A DNA stretch of 20,750 bases from Candidatus Fermentibacterota bacterium (GTDB taxonomy: Bacteria > Fermentibacterota > Fermentibacteria > Fermentibacterales > Fermentibacteraceae): positions 1-20,750 of the forward strand of contig JAAYTY010000234.1 in NCBI GenBank assembly GCA_012523605.1, written 5' to 3'. The notes below the pieces were generated by a model. The model saw nothing but the letters and a program-made list of their open reading frames with translations. It did not search any database and was not told the DNA's origin. Below, in pieces: positions 1 to 6,148 of this stretch. The position numbers and the translations under genes are program-made. Position 1 is the first letter of the stretch. The number at the start of each line of letters is the position of its first letter.

Positions 1-1
1 A

Positions 2-472
2 GCCGACGTCTGGGGGACGTACCTGGGGCTGATGAGCGGGGAGTTCTACACCGACCTGGTGACGAACGGTCCGTTCACTGACATCTCTGCGGGCTATTAC
101 ACACAGAGATATGCCCCCGCGATCACCATCGGCGGCTCGGTCCCGGCCGGACGCTCCCGCGAGGCTCTGAGCGCCCTGAGAGCCGAGATATGGCAGCTTT
201 GCGACACTGCTTACTACGATCCCGCGGGCATCGAGCTCGCGGAGGAGATCCTCGCCAGGAGGCGCCTGCTCGACGCCAGGACCGCGCACGATCTGGCGGT
301 CGAATCGCTTCCCTTCTGGTGGGCGCTGACCGGGAGCCTCTCCTACTACGAGACTTATCCCGACAGCGTATCGGCGGTAGGGCTGGATGACGTGTCGAGG
401 TTCCTCGCCCGGTACATCACGAATCGTCCGTCGGCGGCCTTCGTGATGGACATCCCGGAGGAGCGGCCCTGA
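2..472 (+). CDS. M16 family zinc peptidase, C-terminal fragment (5' end outside window)
   Basis: The reading frame is open from the first bases of the window (codons begin at base 2), so the gene starts upstream and only about 156 C-terminal residues are visible. The segment has the make-up of an M16 (pitrilysin/processing peptidase) C-terminal domain: a tyrosine-rich strand region, a helix with many Arg/Glu, and a final helix-strand ending in NRPSAAFVMDIPEE, which resembles the usual last strand that follows 'yl..nr...v.v'. The HxxEH zinc motif would lie in the missing N-terminal half, so activity cannot be judged. It is followed directly by a second M16-fold gene, the common paired arrangement in which one subunit is catalytic and one is not. 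Family assignment is inference from residue pattern and context. Confidence 0.6.
   Translation, partial: ADVWGTYLGLMSGEFYTDLVTNGPFTDISAGYYTQRYAPAITIGGSVPAGRSREALSALRAEIWQLCDTAYYDPAGIELAEEILARRRLLDARTAHDLAVESLPFWWALTGSLSYYETYPDSVSAVGLDDVSRFLARYITNRPSAAFVMDIPEERP
457..463 (+). promoter_or_regulatory. Ribosome binding site GGAGGAG deciding a CTG start
   Basis: A strong Shine-Dalgarno sequence GGAGGAG lies 5 bases before CTG 469. The first conventional start in that frame is GTG 514, more than 50 bases away, which has no such site next to it. This supports CTG 469 as the start of the second M16 gene, overlapping the stop of the first as CTGA. Confidence 0.5.
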
Positions 473-1767
473 GTGCCGCGGTCTTACTGCTCGTTGCGGC
501 CGTCGCCCGCGGCGTGCCGGGGGATGTTTCCGATCTCGTGCTGCCCTGCGGGATCAGGCTGGTCAGCAGGCAGCTCGAGGGCATCCCCGTAGAGGGACTC
601 GCATTCTTCCTTGTGGGCGGCACCTCGGTGCTCGACACCGGGACGCAGGGCCTGGAGTCCTTCTCTCTGGAGTGCGCGCTGATGGGATCCAAGCTGTATC
701 CCGGCCCGGTGTGGAGAGCCCTTCTGGACAGGACCCAGGCCGAGTGGTCCGGGGTCTATTCCTATGACTGCAGCGCCATCAGGCTGACCTGTCTGTCTCG
801 GGACCTGCCGGAACTACTCCATGCCTTCGCCGACTGCCTGCTGAATCCGGAGATGGACTCGTCGGCCGTAGAACAGGTGAGGACGCGCCTCCTGCAGGAC
901 CTCCTGAGAGAGAGGAGCGACCCGGACAGCAGGGTGTGGCTTGTGGCCAACGCCGGCCTGCTCCCGGGACACCCCTATTCCCTGAGGCCGGACGGGATCC
1001 CTTCCACCATCGGAGCCTTCACCGGCGAACAGGCCTCAGCCTTCCTGGAGTCCAGGATGAAATCCGGAAACATACTGGTGACTCATGCCGGGAGCATGCC
1101 GGCGGAGGATCTGGCCGAACTGCTCGAGGACTGCTTCGCAGACATTCCGCCGGGCCGGGACGAGTATCTCCCTCCGCCGGTCTTCCCTCTTCGATCCGAC
1201 ACGCTGATCGTCGAAGACGCTCCGGTCCTGACCGCCTATGCGGCAGCCAAGTTCTCCGCGCCTCCCCCGGACCACCCCGACTTCCCGCTCTTTGCGGCGG
1301 CGATGGACGTCCTCAGCGACGAGCTTTGGCAGGTCGTCCGCACGGACAGCGCTCTGACATACGCCACATACTCGGGGGCCAGTCTCGGCCGGAGGGGCTG
1401 GGGCTACATCTACGTAAGCTCCTCCCGGCCGGAGAGGGCCTGTCCCCTGCTCGCGGAAGTGGCCGCCGGGATTGCGGATGGAGATTACGACGCCGCGGAG
1501 GCCGCGGGCACGCTGGAGACCGCCGCCACGGCCTTCTCGATGATGCTGTCCTCTCGTGAAGATCAGGCGTATATGATGGGGCTTTACGCAGTTGCGACGG
1601 GCGACTGGCGCAATCTGTGGCTCTATCGCGATATTGCCGCGGATTGCGACCCTTCCTCATTGGGAGAGGTGCTCTCGAGGTGGAGGGGCCCCGTGGCCTG
1701 GGGCATCGTCGCCGACACTTCGCTGGTGAACGTCGGCGAACTCGAGCCATGGCCGCTCTCGAATTGA
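469..1767 (+). CDS. M16 family peptidase-like protein with degenerate zinc motif, secreted
   Basis: With a CTG start at 469 the protein has 432 residues and begins MSAAVLLLVAAVARGVPGD, a short hydrophobic export signal; starting at GTG 514 would remove it. The body follows M16 architecture: an N-terminal strand 'LPCGIRLVSRQLEG', a segment after 'GTSVLDTGTQGLESF' where active members carry HxxEH, and a second half with the 'VLSDELWQVVRTDSALTYATYSG' pattern, comparable to 'l...Lr...gl.Y.v.s'. At the zinc site the residues are S-F-S-L-E (about 64-68) instead of H-x-x-E-H, so it is probably a non-catalytic partner subunit. The first M16 gene directly upstream overlaps it by 4 bases and is the likely partner. 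M16 membership is fairly confident; inactivity follows from the missing histidines; periplasmic location is inferred from the signal. Confidence 0.72.
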   Translation: MSAAVLLLVAAVARGVPGDVSDLVLPCGIRLVSRQLEGIPVEGLAFFLVGGTSVLDTGTQGLESFSLECALMGSKLYPGPVWRALLDRTQAEWSGVYSYDCSAIRLTCLSRDLPELLHAFADCLLNPEMDSSAVEQVRTRLLQDLLRERSDPDSRVWLVANAGLLPGHPYSLRPDGIPSTIGAFTGEQASAFLESRMKSGNILVTHAGSMPAEDLAELLEDCFADIPPGRDEYLPPPVFPLRSDTLIVEDAPVLTAYAAAKFSAPPPDHPDFPLFAAAMDVLSDELWQVVRTDSALTYATYSGASLGRRGWGYIYVSSSRPERACPLLAEVAAGIADGDYDAAEAAGTLETAATAFSMMLSSREDQAYMMGLYAVATGDWRNLWLYRDIAADCDPSSLGEVLSRWRGPVAWGIVADTSLVNVGELEPWPLSN

Positions 1768-1778
1768 TCGGTCCGGGC

Positions 1779-2132
1779 ATGAGGCGTACGGTCGTTCTGC
1801 TGTGCACGGCCCTTCCGGTGTTCGGCCCGGCCTGCTCGGGCCGCGATGCCGCATCGGAGGAGGGTCTGGTCCATCTCACCGGGGCGATCCAGGTGATAGC
1901 GGCGGGAACCCTGTCGGAGACCATCGTCCTCGAAACCCCGGGCGGCGCCTACTATGTTCTCACGGGTGACGTCCCTGCCGAGCTCAGGGAGGGCTGGGGC
2001 GTCGTCGTGTCCGTCACCGGCAGACCGGTGTCGCTCGAGGGATGGCCGGTCAGGCCGGAGCTGCCGAGGATCTGGGTTGTGGACTGCGTGATCGAGGGCG
2101 AGCCCGCCTCCGGGGATCTGCCCGGCGACTGA
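1779..2132 (+). CDS. Small OB-fold-like lipoprotein, function unknown
   Basis: The 117-residue product from ATG 1779 begins MRRTVVLLCTALPVFGPACSG, a basic n-region and hydrophobic core followed by a cysteine at residue 19 with Ala at -1, a plausible though non-classical lipobox. An in-frame ATG at 1749 would add ten residues (MAALELIGPG) in front and overlap the previous gene; the 1779 start gives a better signal peptide. The mature part alternates short beta strands (LVHLTGAIQVI, TIVLETPGGAYYVLTG, WGVVVSVTGRPV, RIWVVDCVIE), a pattern typical of a single five-stranded OB-fold barrel with a 'GxI...L.T..G.YYVLTG' repeat-like core. I do not recognise a specific family. It follows the M16 pair by 11 bases and is probably co-transcribed, so a role as an envelope accessory is inferred. 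Confidence 0.6.
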   Translation: MRRTVVLLCTALPVFGPACSGRDAASEEGLVHLTGAIQVIAAGTLSETIVLETPGGAYYVLTGDVPAELREGWGVVVSVTGRPVSLEGWPVRPELPRIWVVDCVIEGEPASGDLPGD

Positions 2133-2164
2133 CCCGAACCCCTCCGTCCCACATCCGGAAAAGT

Positions 2165-2183
2165 CGCGCGCTGCGCGGGAGGT
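2165..2183 (+). promoter_or_regulatory. GC hairpin running into the ribosome site of the ABC exporter
   Basis: CGCGC (2165-2169), loop GCT, then GCGCG (2173-2177) forms a perfect 5-bp stem. Its last base is the first base of the Shine-Dalgarno GGGAGGT (2177-2183), which lies 7 bases before TTG 2191. The ribosome site supports the TTG start. The stem could modulate access to it, but it is short and may be incidental. No T-run follows, so it is not an intrinsic terminator. Confidence 0.3.
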
Positions 2184-2190
2184 CGCTTGC

Positions 2191-3990
2191 TTGAAACACA
2201 GAGGGGCGGAAAGCCGCGGGTTCGACGGGTCGAGCTTCAGACAGCTCGTCGGTCTGATGCTCCGCCATCGCAGGGCGATCGCCGCCGGCGTGGCGGCGCT
2301 CGTCCTGGTGGACGTCCTCCAGCTCGTGATCCCCAAGATCACCCAGCACGTCATAGACCAGCTGGCCCGTGGTTCGGCGACCGGGAGCCGCATCGTGCTG
2401 ATGGGCGCCGGCATCGTAGCGGTTTCGATAGGGATGGCGGTCTGCAGGTTCTGCTGGCGCTACTTCATCATGGGATCCAGCATGAAGATAGAGCGCGATC
2501 TGCGGCAGTCCTTCTACGACCATCTGCAGAGGATGTCCCCAGAGTTCTTCGACTCCACGAAGGTCGGGGATCTGATGGCCCATGCCACGAACGACCTCAA
2601 CGCAGTTCGCATGGCCGTCGGGAGGGGCACCCTCGCCTCGTTCGACGCCTTCGTGCTCGCGGTGGCAAGCCTCTCGATAATGCTGACGATGAACGTCCGC
2701 CTGACCCTCATGACCCTCATACCTCTGCCTCTGCTCACACTGGTGATGCTGAGGTTCGGAAGGCTGGTCCACAGCGGCTTCACTGCTGTGCAGGAGGCTT
2801 TCTCCGAGCTGACCGACAGGGCCCAGGAGAGCTTCTCCGGGATAAGGGTTGTCAAGGCGTACGGCGACGAGGCCTCCGAGGACCGCTACTTCTCCATGAA
2901 GGCCGACAGATGCGCAAGGGAGAACATCAGGCTGGGCAGGCTCTGGGGCTTCAACGAGCCGCTCATCGGAGCGCTGGCCATGACGAGCATGGTGATACTG
3001 CTCGGCGCCGGCGGCCGCATGGTGATCAGGGGCGAGGTGAGTCTGGGCGAGTTCGTCGCCTTCTCCGCCTATCTTGGCACGCTCATCTGGCCGATGATGG
3101 CCGTGGGCTGGGTGGTGAACCTGGTGCAGAGGGGCACCGCCAGCATGGAGCGCCTGCAGAAGATCTTCGCGACGCAGCCCGGCATCGTGGACGGACCGGA
3201 CGGCGGGGCGCCCGAACCGTCCATAGAAGTGCGCGGCCTCTCGTTCGGATACGGCGGAGGAGAGAAAGTGCTCGACGGCGTGAGCTTCTCCGTGCCGGCG
3301 GGGTCCACCCTGGGCATCGTGGGGCGCACCGGTTGCGGCAAGACCACTCTCGTCGAACTGCTGATGAGGCTCTACGATCCTCCTAGAGGCACCGTGTTCA
3401 TCGGCGGACGCGACGTTCTGGACCTGAAGCTCGACGCGGTCAGGGGGCTCTTCGGCTATGTGCCGCAGGAGACCTTCCTTTTCGCCATGTCGGTGGCCGA
3501 CAACATCGCTTTCGGGGTGGAAGGCCTCACCCGCGGGCGGATCGAGTCCCTCGCGCGCGAGGTGCAGATCCACGACGAGATAGCGCAGTTTCCGCAGGGC
3601 TACGACACCCTCGTCGGTGAGAGGGGAGTCACGCTCTCGGGGGGACAGAAGCAGAGAGTGGCGATCGCGAGGGCCCTGGCCGCCGATCCGAGGATACTCG
3701 TCCTCGACGACGCCCTCTCCAGCGTGGACACCGAGACCGAGGCCGCGATGCTCTCCAGCCTCTCGGAGCGGATGAGGGGCAGGACCAGCATCGTGATAGC
3801 CCATCGCACCAGCACGGTCCGAAGGGCCGACCTGATCATTGTGCTCGACGGCGGACGGGTGGTCGAATCGGGAAGGCACGAGGACCTGGTGTCCAGGGGC
3901 GGCTTCTACGCGGAACTCTGCAGGATGCAGCAGCTCGAGGAGGCCAGGCGCTCCGGCACGGCCGGAACCCCCGGCGGAGGCGGTGACTGA
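2191..3990 (+). CDS. Heterodimeric ABC exporter subunit, BmrC/YheI-like, degenerate catalytic site
   Basis: This 599-residue half-transporter has about six membrane segments in the first 300 residues and a nucleotide-binding domain in the rest. Walker A is GRTGCGKTT (378-386), the signature is a canonical LSGGQ (482-486), and Walker B ends LVLDD at 506-507, so the catalytic Glu is replaced by Asp (LDDALSSVD instead of LDEATSSVD). The H-loop 'VIAHRTSTV' is intact. In heterodimeric exporters such as TM287/288, BmrCD and TAP, the subunit with Asp at this place and a normal signature pairs with one that has a normal Walker B and an altered signature, and the next gene is exactly that. The TTG start has the ribosome site GGGAGGT at 7 bases. 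The stop TGA shares its last base with the next ATG. Substrate cannot be told from sequence; drugs or lipids are typical of the family. Confidence 0.9.
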   Translation: MKHRGAESRGFDGSSFRQLVGLMLRHRRAIAAGVAALVLVDVLQLVIPKITQHVIDQLARGSATGSRIVLMGAGIVAVSIGMAVCRFCWRYFIMGSSMKIERDLRQSFYDHLQRMSPEFFDSTKVGDLMAHATNDLNAVRMAVGRGTLASFDAFVLAVASLSIMLTMNVRLTLMTLIPLPLLTLVMLRFGRLVHSGFTAVQEAFSELTDRAQESFSGIRVVKAYGDEASEDRYFSMKADRCARENIRLGRLWGFNEPLIGALAMTSMVILLGAGGRMVIRGEVSLGEFVAFSAYLGTLIWPMMAVGWVVNLVQRGTASMERLQKIFATQPGIVDGPDGGAPEPSIEVRGLSFGYGGGEKVLDGVSFSVPAGSTLGIVGRTGCGKTTLVELLMRLYDPPRGTVFIGGRDVLDLKLDAVRGLFGYVPQETFLFAMSVADNIAFGVEGLTRGRIESLAREVQIHDEIAQFPQGYDTLVGERGVTLSGGQKQRVAIARALAADPRILVLDDALSSVDTETEAAMLSSLSERMRGRTSIVIAHRTSTVRRADLIIVLDGGRVVESGRHEDLVSRGGFYAELCRMQQLEEARRSGTAGTPGGGGD

Positions 3991-6080
3991 TGCCCCCAGG
4001 ACACGGACCCTCTCCGTTCGACAGCGATCTGATCGAGGGCAAGGCCTACGACAGGCGCCTGGTCGGGCGGCTGCTCGGCTATGTGAAACCCCATGCCAGG
4101 CTTCTTCTCCTCGCAGTGCTGTTCATGTCGGTTTCCACAGGGCTCGATCTCCTCATCCCCTACATCAGCAAGCTGGGGATAGACAGATACCTTGCCCGCC
4201 TGTACCAGGTGTACGAGGCGGATCCCGCCTCCTGCGACTCCCTCATGTCCCTCGAGCCGGACAGCGGCGACTTCGTCAGGGCCGGCACGGGCTCGGTGCT
4301 GGTGCGCAAGGCGTCGCTGGAGAACGTAGATCCCGCGCTGAGATACGGCATCGTGCACTCGCAGAACATGCAGCCGCAGACGTACTATCTCTTCCCCTCC
4401 GAGCTCTACGACGACACCACCGGCATCGTCAGGGGCGACTACTGGCTCGTGCCCGAGGCGGAGCTCTCGCACATTCCTCCTTCCGTCATCGTGAGGATAA
4501 GAGGCGCCGACCTTGCGGGGATCACCAGGCTGGCACTGCTGGGCGGGGCGCTCATACTCGTGGGCCTCCTCGCCGGATACGGGAACGTCCTCAGCCTGCA
4601 GATCGCCGCCCAGCGCTCGATGTTCGACCTCAGGACCGCCCTCTTCAGGCACGTGCAGGGCCTCTCCCTGTCGTTCTTCGATCGCAATCCGGTGGGCCGG
4701 CTGGTCACCAGGGTCACGAACGACATCGAAGCGCTCAACGAGATGGTGAGCGCGGTCCTGGTGAACCTCGTGAGGGATGTCCTCCTGCTCGGGGGCACGG
4801 TGGCGATCCTTTTCGCGATGAACGCCAGGCTCGCGCTCGTTTCGGTCGCGGTCCTCCCGGTGTTCGCGGCAGTGTCCATGGTGTTCCGCAGGAAGGTCAG
4901 GGGCGCCTTCCGCGAGGTCAGGAGGCTGCTCGCGAAGCTCAACGCGACTCTGGCCGAGGACCTCTCGGGGGTGAAGGTAGTCCAGATCTTCCGCAGGGAG
5001 GGCGCGAGGCGCAGAGCATACAGCGACACGAACCAGGAATACTTCGACGCCAACATGAGACAGCTCGTGATATTCGGCATCTTCCGCCCGCTGATCGAGG
5101 TTATAGCCTCTGCGGGAGTGGCGCTCGTCATAGTCTTCGGCGGGCTAGGCGTCCTGGGAGGTTCCCTGACTCTTGGAGCCCTCGTGGCGTTCATCAGCTA
5201 CGTGAGGCAGATGTTCAACCCGGTCGCCGACATGAGCGAGAAGTACAACGTGATGCAGAGCGCGATGGCTTCGGCCGAGCGGGTCTTCACGATCATGGAC
5301 ACGGAGCCGGAGGTGGTTTTCGAGGCGCGGTCCTCGAAGGACGGCGGCGTCGAGGGCAGGGTGGAGTTCGACGACGTGACGTTCTCCTACGTACCTGACA
5401 GGCCGGTCCTGAAGGGCATCTCCTTCGTCGTGGAACCGGGGCGCTCCGTGGCCATAGTGGGTCCGACCGGCGCGGGAAAGACCTCGATCATAAACCTGCT
5501 GTGCCGCTTCTACGACCCGTCATCAGGCTCCGTGAGGATCGACGGAACAGACCTCCGGGACATGCCGATGGATCGCCTGAGGAGCTGCATGGCGATCGTC
5601 CTGCAGGACGCCTTCATATTCAGCAGGACCGTCGAGGAGAACATCAGGCTCGGAACGCCCATGGACCGCGACTCCGTCGTCCGGGCGGCCGGGATGGTCC
5701 AGGCCCGGGACTTCATCGAAAGGCTTCCAGGGGGCTTCGACGAGGTGATGGCCGAGAGGGGCGCGACCCTTTCCACCGGGCAGAAGCAGCTTCTCTGCTT
5801 CGCCCGCGCCCTTGCGCACGACCCCAGGATCCTGATACTCGACGAGGCCACGAGCAGCGTAGATCCCGCCACGGAGAAGCTCATCCAGCAGGCCATCGCG
5901 ACGCTCATGAAGGGGAGGACGAGCATCGTCGTCGCCCACAGGCTCAGCACGATACAGAAGGCCGACGAGATACTTGTCATGGACGACGGGGTCATCGTCG
6001 AGAGGGGGACTCACCAGGCTCTTCTGGCAAGGCGCGGAGCCTACTACAATCTCTACCTCCTCCAGTACAGGGATGTTTGA
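3990..6080 (+). CDS. Heterodimeric ABC exporter subunit, BmrD/YheH-like, with extracytoplasmic insert
   Basis: The 696-residue partner has a first membrane helix at about 36-58, then a hydrophilic insert of roughly 100 residues (about 70-172) before the second helix (about 180-200). This insert is a known trait of the YheH/BmrD branch. The nucleotide-binding domain has Walker A GPTGAGKT (491-498), an altered signature LSTGQ (594-598), and a canonical Walker B LILDEATSSVD with catalytic Glu at 619. 'VVAHRLSTI' supplies the H-loop. The altered signature here should complete the degenerate ATP site with the Walker motifs of the upstream subunit, leaving one consensus hydrolysis site in the heterodimer. 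The start overlaps the preceding stop by one base (TGATG), implying translational coupling. Inner-membrane location is certain from the helices; substrate is unknown. Confidence 0.92.
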   Translation: MPPGHGPSPFDSDLIEGKAYDRRLVGRLLGYVKPHARLLLLAVLFMSVSTGLDLLIPYISKLGIDRYLARLYQVYEADPASCDSLMSLEPDSGDFVRAGTGSVLVRKASLENVDPALRYGIVHSQNMQPQTYYLFPSELYDDTTGIVRGDYWLVPEAELSHIPPSVIVRIRGADLAGITRLALLGGALILVGLLAGYGNVLSLQIAAQRSMFDLRTALFRHVQGLSLSFFDRNPVGRLVTRVTNDIEALNEMVSAVLVNLVRDVLLLGGTVAILFAMNARLALVSVAVLPVFAAVSMVFRRKVRGAFREVRRLLAKLNATLAEDLSGVKVVQIFRREGARRRAYSDTNQEYFDANMRQLVIFGIFRPLIEVIASAGVALVIVFGGLGVLGGSLTLGALVAFISYVRQMFNPVADMSEKYNVMQSAMASAERVFTIMDTEPEVVFEARSSKDGGVEGRVEFDDVTFSYVPDRPVLKGISFVVEPGRSVAIVGPTGAGKTSIINLLCRFYDPSSGSVRIDGTDLRDMPMDRLRSCMAIVLQDAFIFSRTVEENIRLGTPMDRDSVVRAAGMVQARDFIERLPGGFDEVMAERGATLSTGQKQLLCFARALAHDPRILILDEATSSVDPATEKLIQQAIATLMKGRTSIVVAHRLSTIQKADEILVMDDGVIVERGTHQALLARRGAYYNLYLLQYRDV

Positions 6081-6090
6081 TCGCCGGGCT

Positions 6091-6120
6091 TTTGCCGCGA
6101 GAACCTCCCCCTCCTAGATT
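6091..6120 (+). promoter_or_regulatory. Candidate sigma-70-type promoter before the hybrid kinase gene
   Basis: In the 68-base gap after the ABC exporter, TTGCCG (6092-6097) and TAGATT (6115-6120) are separated by 17 bases, leaving a leader of about 20 bases with the ribosome site GCGGAGGA (6137-6144) before ATG 6149. Matches to consensus are partial (3/6 and 4/6). No hairpin terminator is visible here. Confidence 0.25.
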
Positions 6121-6148
6121 CGGTCATACAGCAACCGCGGAGGACGCG

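Noticed and set aside
2133..2190. Promoter for the ABC exporter in the 58-base gap
   Set aside because: No pair of -35/-10 boxes with proper spacing is visible; read-through from the upstream genes is equally likely.
2050..3879. Long minus-strand open frame opposite the first ABC gene (609 residues)
   Set aside because: Its translation is rich in His, Glu, Arg and Pro without any domain pattern, and it mirrors the ABC coding strand; typical of high-G+C antisense frames.
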